The position numbers and the translations under genes were made by a program. Below are positions 43,360 to 53,790 of a stretch of 64,000 nucleotides of DNA, in pieces (the stretch's first letter is position 1; each line of letters opens with the position of its first letter). The notes under the pieces are model-generated. The model did no database searches. It saw only the letters and a list, made by a program, of their open reading frames with translations, and was not told the DNA's origin. Source of the DNA: Neoceratodus forsteri (Eukaryota > Chordata > Ceratodontiformes > Ceratodontidae); the NCBI GenBank assembly GCA_016271365.2, contig CM057459.1:493533501-493597500 (forward strand), read 5' to 3'.

Positions 43360-43798
43360 TATATCAGCATTGTGACTTCACTGACTGTGACATCACTGCT
43401 GCTTAGGAACAGCCACTCAGTGGCTGCCAGATCAGTCACCTGTGATGTCACTGTCATATGTCATATGTAATGTCATATGTCAATGTGGGTGGGGTTAACA
43501 TGAGCAATAGGTATACACCCTTAAGGAAGTTGAGAGATGCAGGAGAGCAAGAGGTGGAAGGGGCCAACAAAGAAAGAAATGGGGACTGGAGGAGGGAGAA
43601 GAAGCTGGAAAGAAACAGCGAGTGGGCATTGGGAATAGGGAACCAAGCAGATGTTATGGATGGGGGTGCAAGGCGAGTAATAAAGCAAGGGGATGTGGAT
43701 ACGTGGGAGGGAAAGGCAATGGAAGGGAAGTTATCAAATGGGATGTATAGAGGTGCATATAGGGGCAGTGGGCATGGAGGGGCTATGGGGACAGAATC

Positions 43799-44110
43799 GT
43801 GGAGAAAAGCAGGGCAGAACAAGACTGGAAGCAACCAAGTAGAGTATCCCTAGAATGCAAGGGAACTAAGGAAAGTAAAGTCCTCATTTTGGGGGACTCC
43901 ATAATTAAGGGTAAAAATTGGGGGATGGGTGGTGGTGGAGATGGAGCTATTAGGACTGAGTGCATGCCAGGTATGATGGTGTTGAAGGCATCATGCTTAA
44001 AACATACCTTGGCCAGGAAACATGAGGGGGTCACCCACATCATGGTGCATCTGGGCACAAATGATCTAGCGGACAGCAGCGTGATGGAGGTAAAGGCTAG
44101 ATTCAGGTAG
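43799..44110 (+). pseudogene. CR1 ORF1 SGNH esterase remnant
   Basis: The blocks VLILGDSIIKG (catalytic GDS) and IMVHLGTNDLAD (GxND) are in place and spaced as in the ORF1 at 36305. The frame ends at a TAG near 44110. Later sequence (about 44285-44345, RLHLSKEGTRVL in another frame) holds the DGxH-like block V region in degraded form. The preceding frame 43458-43853 is a different reading frame of the same ORF1 and includes a charged N-terminal stretch. Confidence 0.75.
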
Positions 44111-45469
44111 CTGATTAGTGTCTGTCAGGTGGAGCATAAAACTCTTGTTTTCTGAAGTCCTGCAAGTACCAAAAGCCAGTACAGAATGGAAGGTGAAAAT
44201 TGAGGAGTTCAGTTTGTGGCTGAGGAGGTAGAGTAAGGAAATGGAGTTTGGACTGTTGGGGGAATGGGGTAGGACATGGGATAACAAGGAACTTTGTACT
44301 CCTGACAGGTTACATTTAAGCAAGGAGGGCACAAGAGTCCTGAAGAATAAATTAGATAGCTACAAAAGGGAGGGTTTACATTTAAACTGAGCAGGGGGAG
44401 CAGCAGGGAATAATCTTGCTAGTACTCACCCATGAAATGAGGCAGATAGGGCAGCAAGGGATAGCAAGGATGAAGGGAGTTTATGGTGGACAGGACTGTC
44501 AGCAAATGCCAGAAGTTTAGGAAACAAAATGGTGGACCTGGAAGTCATTATGGTGGTAGAGGGTCTAGACATTCTTGTCATGACAGAGATCTGGTGGTCA
44601 GAGCACCAATCCTGGGAAGTAGATGTCCCAGGGTACAGGCTTTTCAGAAGGGACAGGGCTGGCAGAAAGAGGGGGTGGCATTGTATGTCAAGGAAGACAT
44701 TAGGGCAATGGAGGGGCAGGAGGTACGAGGGAGGCAGAGGTTCTGTGGGTCACATTGGAAAAAAGGTTGGGGGTGTCATTAAGACTGGGCATGATTTACA
44801 GGCTTCCAACACAGGGGGTGGAAAGGGACAGGAAGATGGTACAAGAGGTACAATGAATGGCACTCAGGGGGGAGATCCTACTAAAAGGGGACCTTAACCT
44901 CCCCTACGTGGACTGGGAATTACCAATGGCAACATCTGCCAGGAGCAGGAAGGTACATGGAGCACTCCTTGGAGCTTTCCAGGAACAGTGATTAGGGAGC
45001 CCACTAGGGTAATAACTTACTGGACATGGTCCTCACTAATGGGGATAGTGTGGAAGAAGTGGTGGTGGGAGACTAGCTTGATATGAGCTACCACAACACA
45101 CAGTAAGTTTCAGGATACAAATGGGTAAGGAAGCAAACAGAATTAGCACAAAGGTTCTGGACTTCTGGAAAGCGAATCTTGCAAAAATGAGGGGGACTTT
45201 CAGGGAGGAAATGGAAGGTAAGGAGCTAACAGGGGAAGTGGAGGAATTATAGAAATGCATTAAGGGAGGGATACTGAAAGCCACGGAGCTCTGCATCAAG
45301 AGGGTAGGAAAAAACAAAAGAAGAAGGAGGTCACTCTGGTTTACCAGGGAGGTGGGGGGCAATTAGGGATAGAAGGATTGCTTTCAGAACATATAAGAAG
45401 ACCCAGAGGAGGGAGAACAGAGAGATTTATAGAGAGAAGCTGAGGGTGGCAGACAACAGATTACTGGAC

Positions 45470-46560
45470 GATAGGCAGCATGGTTTCACAACTGGGAGGT
45501 CATGTCAGACCTAATACAGTTCTTTGATTGGGAGGCAAAGGTGGCTAATCAAGGAGGGGGAGTGGGCATGGCCTATCTAGAATTCAGGAAGGCCTTCAAC
45601 TCCATCCCTCACAGAAGACTGGTAAATAAACTGGAAAGTGTAGGGGTGGGACAGAATATAATTAAGTGGGTGGAAAACTGGTTGAAGGACAGAAGTCAGA
45701 GGGTGGTGGTTAATGAGGTACATTCCAAGGAGATGGGGGTGACGTGTGGGGTTCCCCAGGGGTCAGTACTGAAACCCCTCCTTTTTTATATCTATATCAG
45801 AGCCATCCCACTGGTGCAGAAGCAGGGTGTCCGTCTGCGACGCCGATGACCCAGATTCAGGAACAGACTCAGGATGTCAGCAGACCGCCGGAGGGGAAGG
45901 ATTGAGCATCCTAGAGACTGCTCTCCTTCTCCTTCTCCTTCTTCAGGGGTTGGGGGGTTCTGTGTCCAGCATGCTATGGACCCCTAGCAGAGGGTGGGGA
46001 GACCACAGTGTGAGCACTGTATCAGTTGGGGAGGGGCGGACGCTGTCCATCATTGTATGTCCCCACCCTTAATGCAGCATACAAAAAATGCCAGCCCTGA
46101 AGCATGAAGCTCTGCTCTGCTGCCTCCACTGCCTACCATGTCCTCCAGGTAGGTCCCACTCCTGTGGTTCCACCCTGGGGGGGGTAAGCCAGGACAAGTT
46201 ACTGTTGACCTTGGGGGGTAAGCCTGGGCATGGGGAGGTGGAGAGGGTGGCAGCTGAGTCCCTGAAGGGAGATCAGGGAGCTGACACACACACAAAACAA
46301 ATATCTGTGTCAGTGATATAGTGAATGGGCTGGAGTGGAGGGTGTGCCTATTTGCAGATGATACAAAGATCTGCAATAGGGTGGACACTCCGGGCGGGGG
46401 GAGTGGAGGCCATGAGGAAGGACCTGAAGATTCTGGAAGGGTGGTAAGAAATTTGGCAGCTGGAATTCAATACCAAACAGTGTGCAGTGATGCACATGGG
46501 ATGTAAGAACCTGCAAGCAGCTTACACTCTGTGGGTGGTGGTAATTAAGTCAACTGAGCA
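45470..46560 (+). pseudogene. CR1 reverse transcriptase interrupted by a SINE
   Basis: The first part has FTTGRSCQT, DLIQFFDWEAKVANQGGGVG, AYLEFRKAFNSIPHRRLVNK (the first catalytic Asp of the usual DFSKAFDxV is E here and the second is N), NEVHSKEMGVTCGVPQGSVL and LLFYIYI. After the SINE the frame resumes NGLEWRVCLFADDTKICN with the FADD box intact. Removing the SINE and one copy of the 12-base duplication restores one continuous frame with SDI between YIYI and NGLEW. Substitutions at the first catalytic block would abolish activity. Confidence 0.85.
45800..46300 (+). mobile_element. tRNA-derived SINE, copy 3, inserted in CR1 RT
   Basis: Flanked by a 12-base target duplication with two differences (ATATCTATATCA at 45788-45799, ATATCTGTGTCA at 46301-46312). 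It contains the family head (CACTGGTGCAGAAGCAGGGT), a B-box-like ACCCAGATTCAGGAACAG, the body blocks GGAAGGATTGAGCATCCTAG and CTCCTTCTTCAGGGG, and a tail ACACACACACAAAACAA. The 5' and 3' limits are the best defined of the three copies and give a length of about 500 bp. Confidence 0.85.
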
Positions 46561-46679
46561 GGACAGGGATCTGGAGATGTTAGTATCAAGCAACCTTAAG
46601 GTAGGTCATCAATGCAGCAAAGTGGTGGAAAAGGCAAATAGAATGCATTGGGAGGGGCATAACAAGCAGAAGGAGGGAG

Positions 46680-47250
46680 GCACTGATGCCTCTTTATAAA
46701 GCCATGGTGAGGCCACACCTATAGTACTGGGTCCATTTCTGGAGATCACACCTATGCAACGTCATAGATGGGATTGAGAGGGTACAAAGAAGGGCAACCA
46801 AGATGGTGCATGGTATGCAGGGGAAGTCATATGAGGAGAGGTGAAGAGAATTGAATCTGTACTCACTGGAGACTAGAAGGGAGAGGTGGGACGTGGTAGT
46901 GACATTTAAGTACATGAAGGGGATCAATAAGGTAAGGGAATGGAGCTTATTTAAGGGGAAGGTGGTGATTAAAACTAGAGGGTATATAAGATTGGAAGGA
47001 TGAAGATTTAGAGGAAATGTGAGGGGGCATTACTTCATGGAGAGGGGGGTGGAGGCCTGGAATAAACTACCAGAGGAAGTGGTGCTGGCAGAAATGGTGG
47101 AGCGATTCAAGAGGGCATGGGACAGACATAAGGGGTTGGCAAGTAGGGGGAAGGGGAGGTCCTATGACATAGGAAATGAATAAGGTGAGGTAAGGGGAAG
47201 ACTCTGTAGGTCAGAAGATCCTTTTCTGCCACCAGATTTATAAATGAATG
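46680..47250 (+). pseudogene. CR1 ORF2 C-terminal domain and 3' UTR remnant
   Basis: In shifting frames it encodes VQRRATKMVHGMQGKSYEE and, near 47060, AWNKLPEEVVLAEMVE, matching the C-terminal blocks at 39620-39960. The 3' UTR follows with TAGGTCAGAAGATCCTTTTC and TGCCACC. Several frameshifts are present. Confidence 0.75.
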
Positions 47251-47460
47251 CTGATGATATAGTGGGGGATAGAGATAAATATGTCAGCTGCCAGACTGAG
47301 AGCTATTTCACACATCCAGCACAATATGATCACATAGAAAACGTTCTAATGAGCAAAAGGAAAAAGCAAAAAACCTCAAAAACATAAAGTTACAACTGAC
47401 AACTTAATAAAATTTGTATTATTTTCCTGTATATCTGTTTTGGCTCCACTAGCTCTTTAA

Positions 47461-47820
47461 TTCTTTCATAGTGGACCAGGCAAAACAGCAGGAATGTTTA
47501 AAAACTTCCAAAGCACACATCTCCGCAAACTGGCCCAAGAGAAGCATGTTGCACTGCACTGCCTGTGGTCTGATTTCAGGAGCGCACTTAGGTTGTGCTT
47601 GGCACATGGCCAGGCTTGGAAGCAGTACTGCCACTGGCAGAATGTTCCAATCAGGGAGGGTATGGTGTGGCAACAGGCACCACTGCAGCTTCTGCGTAGG
47701 TTCAGGTAGCTTGCTCACCCTAGTGTAAGCTGTGGTGTCTGTGGCCAACATAAATGCCTGGCAGCACCATTTGTGTGGTTGGTAAGAGGAAACTGCAAAA
47801 GTGGGAGAAAAACTCCTGGT
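47461..47820. other. unassigned sequence
   Basis: Overlapping frames on both strands (47449-47856 minus, 47471-47728 plus, 47494-47709 plus) lie here but none has a recognisable domain. The minus frame is 135 codons long and might be an old exon or retroelement piece; I could not support either. Confidence 0.35.
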
Positions 47821-47821
47821 T

Positions 47822-48272
47822 AAGTAAGAAAAAAAGAGCTCAGCTCCTAACTGCAAAATAAAAGTTTAAGGCAATTTTATTTAAAGTAGCCACCAAATTA
47901 TACAAACAACCAACATTTCACACTTAGGAGCACTTCATCAAGGCATACGATAATCACCATTTAGATGTACTTCCTAATCAATTCATTACTCCGAGATTTC
48001 AGCTTGTTTGGTTATCCAGTTCTCTGAGTCACATTCCAACCTTCCTATTCATGCTCAGTCTATGAGGAAGATAACTAACAACTAAGCATGAAGACGAGAC
48101 CGACCTGCCTGCTGGGTTGGCAAAGCTAGTGCTAAATGAAGACTACTGCATGCCTTGACAAAAGGGGTACTAATCATGAAACATTGGTTGTATTTGTAAT
48201 TTATTGGCTTTTCAAATTTAAATAAAAATATCATTAAAATTTAGTTTTACATTTAAGAGTTGAGGTCCTTTA
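47822..48272. mobile_element. inverted pair of tail-like repeats
   Basis: The segment 47822-47960, read as reverse complement (GCCTTGATGAAGTGCTCC, GAAATGTTGGTTGTTTGTAT, TTTAAATAAAATTGCC), and the segment 48130-48272 read directly (GCCTTGACAAAAGGGGTAC, GAAACATTGGTTGTATTTGT, TTTAAATAAAAATATC) are the same sequence facing opposite ways with a spacer of about 170 bp. They could be the long terminal inverted repeats of one 450-bp element or two independent insertions. The spacer is unassigned. Confidence 0.55.
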
Positions 48273-49480
48273 CTCAAAGGGACACTGTCACCACCCACCC
48301 CCCCGGCCTCAAATGGTAACTTATTTAAAATACACATTTTATAATTGTTCACTTCTGTAGAATGTGCTGATATAGGTAGTAGCTTGATTCCGATCCCTTT
48401 TCCTTTTTTAAACATGAGAAACAGACTGCCCGCCATAGTGGTGTTACCAATAAAAATGTGTCTGTTTACATTCTTTGATCAACTCCCTCTGCCTCTTTTC
48501 AGGACTTGGGCACACCCCCAACACAGTCTAGCCACTCAAGATGGAGTGGGAGGAAAGGAGAGCTATTGCATCATGAGTGGCTGCCCTGTTTGGGGTGTTC
48601 CTAATGTTTAGGATGTGTGCAATAAAAGTAGATCAAGGATCTGAAACAAATCAAGGTTGGGTATAATTACACCATTACCGTGCATTTCAGTTCTGTAGAT
48701 TAAACAACCAGAAACACCAATGAATTTTAGAGTAGGTAAGCAATCATAAAATCTGAGTTTTCAACTAGAAATAGTATGATGCAAAAATGGTTGACAGAGT
48801 CCCTACAACCTGGATTTATTGGTGCTGCTAAAGATTCCTCTGAACGTACTGTTCAATCATCCACTAAGTAGAATAAGGGCATCCAGAGATCAGCCCCTCC
48901 CCCTTTTTTGTTCCTGGTGCCAGAATAATGATGACTTTTATGCACTTGTTCCCCATGTCATGGATCCCACTACCCATAAAGAAGCAGTAGTGGTAGGCTT
49001 GAGGGTTTGTGGTTGATGGGGCTGAGTGGTTGCCTATGGCTAGAGGAGGATAACAAACACTGGGGCTGGAAAAAAAAATCTATAAAAAAAAAAAAAAACA
49101 TACATCTCCATTAACGCATGAAACAAAATGAAAAAGGGTACGTTGATTTTTTTTTTTGGGCAAAAAAATAAATTATTGATCCAATCAATAAAGTTGTACA
49201 AGTAACCAATACTGCTACTTTAAGATAACTTTAGGGTTCATGGGCAAATGCAAAAGTAAGGCAATCCAAATTTAATATTCTCAGATCAATAATCGTAACT
49301 GAGCTTGTTCTACCAAATCTTGCAGGTAGGGTTTCTTTAATAAACTACATGTTATCCAGCTAACTGTGAAACCCTGTTACCTGACTAACACAGAATAGTG
49401 GTGGTTGGGGTTATTGATCCAAGAACCTAATATTTGGATTTCCTGACCTCTTGAGCTTTTCCATAAACTTCAACAGTACC
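48273..49480. other. unassigned sequence
   Basis: No gene was recognised. The A-rich tracts AAAAAAAAAAAAAAAC near 49085-49100 and TTTTTTTTTTGGGC near 49149-49160 may be remnants of retroelement tails. The frames at 48345-48611 and 48819-49016 have no motif. Confidence 0.4.
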
Positions 49481-49504
49481 TTAAAAGGGGAACAATCAGC
49501 ACTA

Positions 49505-49972
49505 TCAATATCAGTCAATCAAAATGTTTATTGTATGGCTAAAAAGCCTTTACAAAAGAACATATATCATCATAAATAGTAATACAATCGGAGTTAAAAA
49601 ATTAAAAAAGTGGGCCAAAGCCCATGCCAAGATGCATACTGTATATAAGAGAGATAATACATAGGGTTCACATGAAAATTCATACAGCAGATATTCTCTT
49701 AACTCAGTTAATAACCTAGAAATATTTAGATATTTTCTTTCAAGAGTCCATAAATCCTCAGTGTTCAGCAGAATATTTGTAAGAGTAATTTTATCAAGCT
49801 GATATATATTATTTAGAGAAAACTGACCTTAATTTAGGGTCAGACAGAATGTCTAGATAGAGTTTAAATCCAAAATAAAAGCTGCTCTGAGCGGACCATT
49901 TAGAATAGCGGGATTCAGCAATAAGTTTTTGATCTAAAGAATTCCAATCATTATTAACCTTTTTTGTTACAT
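49505..49972 (-). mobile_element. L2/Rex1-like LINE 3' fragment nested in the TTAA transposon
   Basis: On the minus strand it ends AATAAACATTTTGATTGACT (tail TTGA-like), the same 3' end as the LINE at 11934-13185. ATCAGCACTA is duplicated exactly at 49495-49504 and 49973-49982, so this is a 468-bp, 5'-truncated target-primed insertion with its 10-bp duplication intact. The interior shows no clear coding block. Confidence 0.8.
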
Positions 49973-50323
49973 ATCAGCACTAAAATCTCCACATCCAAGT
50001 ATGTGGCTGTCCCAAACTGCACTTTGTGAGGAAAATCATTTTTTTTAACTTACTGTTTACTGCAGCATAGTAGATTGTATGAGGCCAAGTCTGATGACTC
50101 CCACGCTGACATTTTCTGTAACTACAAATACTAGGATCCCTTGCAGCTGACATCAAGGCAGGGCTGCAGCAGTGGGAGATTCAGTAGCCTGAAAGGCATT
50201 TTTGAAATTCTGTAAGCTTCAATTAGATGTTTGGCAGTCTTGCTGTTCTCCCAGGGCTAGGTACAGTTCTCTGTAACTGTACATATCCCTGGGAGGACAG
50301 TGAGACCAACAAATAAATGATCT

Positions 50324-52221
50324 GGGGCCCAATATTGGAAAAGGTGCAAAAGCAGAGTGCAAATGTCTGTGCCGTGCTTGTGCTTGCCCACAACCCTGAA
50401 GTTGCTATATTCAGTCAGATAGCACATCGGCACTGTCCGACAGGAATGTTGGAGCAGCATTAAGTCAAGTAGTGCTGCCTCAACATGGATCCTGGAAGTG
50501 CAAGGAACAATGCCCCTGGACCCAATAGCACCAGGATCCCCTGGCACAGTATCAGCCGACACCATGCAAATGAGCCCATTGGGCATGTAAAACACTAAAA
50601 GGCCATATGCATGCCATTTTTGGGCTCATCTGCATGGGAAGCGGTGGAAAGCTTGTGTCCCTCCTGTGGCTGGCCCCACCCAGTCTGATCAGCTGTGCCC
50701 ATAAAAAGTAAAGCAGGCCCTGGTGTCTAGTGGTCCCCTCATCCTCTAGCCCCTGGCCCCATTAAAATAAAATATTTCCTGGTGTCCAGTGGCACCCATC
50801 ACCCTCCAGTCCCCAAGCCCATTAGGAAAACAGCAGTCCCTGATGTCTACTGTTCCCCCCACCCTCTGATCCTCAGTCTCAGTAGAAAGTAAACCTTTCC
50901 TGGTGTCCAGTGGCACCCCCCATCCTCCAATCACTCACTGCAGTTCTGTAAAAGAAGCCCCTGGCATTTAGTTGCCCCCTGCTCTGCCAACACCAGGTAT
51001 ACCACCCTGCCCCCCTTATTTTAATCATCTGCACTGCGTAGAGCCCATATGGTGACCGTCACAGCCCTCCTCTCACTACATTGGCCATCTGCTGTATGAA
51101 ATGATAGGTAGTGCACATCTTGTGTACTGTAAATGGAGCATGCATACTACTGACAGGGAGCGCATGTCCTGTGTACTATAAATGGCACACATGTACTGTC
51201 TACAATAGACAATACATGCACTCACTTTACCATATGCAGGATGCGCACTCCCTGTCACTGCATACAGCAGCCAGATGAGGTGGTGAAAGAAGGGTTGTAC
51301 TTGTCATTGCATGGGTTCCCTGCAACACTGGTGATTAAGGTAAGGGGGGAGTGACAGGGTGCTGTGCCCATCGTGGGTAGTGTGGGGCACGCTGCTAGAC
51401 GCCAGGAATTTATTGTACTGAACTGCGATGAGCGATCACAGGGTGGGGGGTGCCACTAAATACCAGGTCAGATTTTCTTCCTACTGGGGCCAGAGAATGG
51501 AGGGCAGGAGCACCACTAGACACCAGAAACTACTACTTTCTTAATGGGGCCAGGGATCAGAGGGTGGGGAGGAACTACTGGACACTAGGGAATAATTTCA
51601 TTTTGAATGGGTCTGGGGACCAGAAGGTGGGGAGGACCACTGGGCACCAGGGAAGATTTTCTTTCTACTGGGTCCTGGCAACAGAAGACAGAGAAGACCA
51701 CTGGACACCAGGGACTACTATAAATTTAATAGGGACAGGGATCAGAGGACCGGGGGAACACTGGACACCAGGGAATTATTTCATTTTACCGGGGCAGCAA
51801 TCAAAGGGTGGGGGGACAACTGGACACTAGTGACTACTTTAACAGGAATGGGGATCGGGTGGGGGACCACTGGACACCAGGGAGCAGGTGTGCTCCCCCA
51901 ACTGCCAAAGTGGTTGTTAGCTGCAGTGGCTCTACTGGCTGCTAGGGTTGCCTGGAGTAAGTAAGGCTTCTTCTCAATGATAGCTCTGCAGCACAAAGTG
52001 GTCTGCGCTATTCCATTTGTGCAATGCTAATGGGCTGAATATTGTGCTGCACCCATATTCATGTTCCCGCCCTTCCTTTTGTGCACTGATCCTTGCATGC
52101 ATGTTAACCCATTTTAGCACATGCTCCTCACTCCTTTGAATACTGCGCACAGGCACAAACCCTGGGCAAACAACAGGCAATTACTTTGCCCACCAGGCAA
52201 ACTTTTGAATATAGAGCCTGA
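50324..52221. mobile_element. complete foldback-family element nested in the TTAA transposon
   Basis: GATCT occurs at 50319-50323 and 52222-52226, a likely five-base target duplication. The ends are GGGGCCCAATATTGG and the reverse complement of CTTTTGAATATAGAGCC. The left array (50715-50965) has units of about 60-63 bp with TTTCCTGGTGTCCAGTGGCA. The right array (51470-51890) has the same unit inverted, with CCACTGGACACCAGGGA. The centre (51095-51270) is a weak palindrome around TGTACTGTCTACAATAGACA, with TGTGTACT...ATAAATG and GGGAGCGCATG repeats. No coding capacity; the frame at 51450-51830 is array read-through. It shares its distal right segment with 14185-14560. Confidence 0.8.
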
Positions 52222-52434
52222 GATCTTATAAAAACTCATCATGCACTGCAGACTATTGAATCTCCAACTGCTGCAGCCCTGCTCTGATGTCATCTGCAGG
52301 GCCTTTGGAGATATTTAGTTACAGAAAAGGATAGCTTGGAAGACAAAAAATGTTTTTGCATACACAGTACAAATTGGGACCAGCCTCACACTTTGGTGTG
52401 GGGCTCTTTCTGCTGACCATTCCCCTTTAAAATA

Positions 52435-53276
52435 CATTTTGTAATAAGAAAAGAGCAACTACCTACTTTCACAGCAGATGCAATGTCTGTCCTGCCCTCT
52501 GTGCTGTCATATACACCTTCTCAATATTGCGAAGATGCAAATATTTGTGACTTTTTTTGCATGAGTTTGCATTAAAATGATTTTGCAAGTACTCTGATTC
52601 CACTGCTGAGATGTGATGGATTATCAACAGTTTATTATTTATTTTGACTTCATTCATTTGTTTACTTTATTTGTAAGTAAGCGCGCTGTTTAGAGATATT
52701 AAGAAGTTTTATTTTGCAAGCAAATCTGGTGTACAGTCATGAACTTTGTACGTCACAAACATTTCTTGAAGTTATAAACTTCTCATGAACTTTGCTCACA
52801 GTTTTCACAATTTTTGCGATTAAGAAAAAAAGTATTCCACAGCCACCCAGAGTGTGATGTGTAGCCACCACCATCCACCATTCCACGTGTTTTTTTAAAA
52901 TAGAAGGTCCACCTGTCGACCCTCACTTCCCTCCTCCTACCCCCCATACACAGCAAAGTTTAACAGTATAATCAGTGCCTTCAGTTCCCTTCACCTACCC
53001 ACATAAGCAAGCTCCCCCACCTCCCCCAGTCATCCTTCTATCTCATTGCATAAACCCCACTCTTTATTACCCTCTTGCCAAAAAATACTTCTGCTGCCCC
53101 CTATGCCCACAAACCCAGTTTCCACAAGAAGAAAGCTGTAAAATAGAAAATTTCCCTTGTCAGAGCGAGTGCATCCTCACTCTTCAAAGTCTCTGAGCCC
53201 AATAAATGATGAGTAACATCTATCCTAGTGGTAATACCTGACTGGCAGATAACCAGCACAGAGGGGGCATGATACA
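52435..53276. other. unassigned sequence
   Basis: No gene or known repeat was recognised. It is AT-rich to about 52830, then C-rich. The frame at 52975-53196 is proline-rich low complexity. Confidence 0.4.
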
Positions 53277-53345
53277 CATTTAGTTAGTTAGTTAGTTATC
53301 TACTGTATTTGTTTGCTTGTTTGCTGGTTTGTTTATTTCAAAAGT
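53277..53345. repeat. (TTAG)n and TTTG-rich low-complexity tract
   Basis: About five TTAG units at 53277-53299, then TTTGCTTGTTTGCTGGTTTG. Simple repeat with no other visible function. Confidence 0.8.
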
Positions 53346-53466
53346 TTCACCAGGAAAGACATACTGGGTGGCTAACAGCTCATTTCAAGATGCATCGTGG
53401 GGTGAGAAGACGTGGAGATAGGTCAAGAGGTGGAGAACCGAACAGAATTACCATTACAAAGACAAA

Positions 53467-53790
53467 ACATATAAACATATGAAAGTGCCAGCAGAACAAA
53501 GTCTGCTTGATTGTGCAACTAGCTCCCTAGCAGGCAGCTGCCCTTCCCCCATCCCCTTGACCTCCCATTGTTGTCCCCCTCAACCACCCTTACCCACCCC
53601 ATACCCTGTCCCAAGCGTTCTTAAAGCCAGTCACATTTCTGCTTGCTATCACTCCTTCTGGTAGTGCGTTCCACCTTGCAACTACTCTCTCTGTGAAGTA
53701 ATGCCTCCTCATCTCCCTCCTGAATCTCCCTCCCTACCTCTGTTCTTAACCCGTGCCCCCTAGTTTCCCTCCCGCTCCTTAATTTCAAAG
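53467..53790 (-). mobile_element. CR1 LINE 3' fragment
   Basis: Ends at 53467 on the minus strand with CACTTTCATATGTTTATATG, a degraded TTCTATG-type tail. Upstream, the minus strand contains TTACTTCACAGAGAGAGTAG, TGGAACGCACTACCAGAAGG and AGTGATAGC, corresponding to the CR1 C-terminal block (FFTEE...AWNGLPEEVV) seen at 39860-39930. It is a 5'-truncated copy of about 320 bp. Confidence 0.7.

Larger units (their letters stand above)
43495..47250 (+). mobile_element. CR1 LINE nested in the TTAA transposon
   Basis: In order on the plus strand: an ORF1 with an SGNH block (43799-44110), an endonuclease opening SANARSLGNKMVDLE near 44500, GDLNLPYVDW near 44890, a linker KRRRRSLWFTRE near 45320, a partial reverse transcriptase (45470-45800 and 46312-46560), a C-terminal region, and a degenerate 3' end GATCCTTTTCTGCCACC near 47217. 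RT blocks 1-3 are deleted near 45440-45470. A SINE interrupts it at 45800-46300. The terminal TTCTATG octamers are no longer clear (TTTATAAATGAATG). Confidence 0.8.
43160..47456. mobile_element. TTAA-flanked inverted-repeat transposon carrying a CR1
   Basis: Exact TTAA duplications lie at 43156-43159 and 47457-47460. The terminal inverted repeats begin AGAGCTAGTG on both sides (perfect over ten bases) and remain alignable over about 190 bp: GATGTGTGGGACAGC...CTGGCAGCTGATAT on the left, and the reverse complement of ATATGTCAGCTGCCAG...TTCACACATC on the right. TTAA targets are used by the piggyBac and Kolobok superfamilies. The repeat sequence does not tell me which, and no transposase is present, so this is a non-autonomous copy of about 530 bp. 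A 3.75-kb CR1 (about 43495-47250) sits between its arms. Confidence 0.75.
49485..52426. mobile_element. TTAA-flanked transposon with two nested insertions
   Basis: TTAA lies at 49481-49484 and 52427-52430. The ends are AAGGGGAACAATCAGC on the left and the reverse complement of GCTGACCATTCCCCT on the right. Inner blocks match as inverted repeats: TTTTCTGTAACTACAAATAC, GGCAGGGCTGCAGCAGTGGG and AGATTCAGTAG near 50110-50195, and their reverse complements at 52245-52330. The TTAAAGG-type end resembles the T2/Kolobok-like MITEs described in Xenopus; that link is from memory. Without the nested LINE (49505-49972) and foldback element (50324-52221) its length is about 575 bp. Confidence 0.75.

Noticed and set aside
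43160..47456. Endogenous retrovirus because of long flanking repeats
   Set aside because: The flanking repeats are inverted, not direct, and the interior is CR1 (SGNH ORF1, APE-type endonuclease, FADD RT), not gag-pol-env.
47449..47856. 135-residue minus frame as a host gene
   Set aside because: No motif, no splice support, and another open frame of similar quality lies on the opposite strand.
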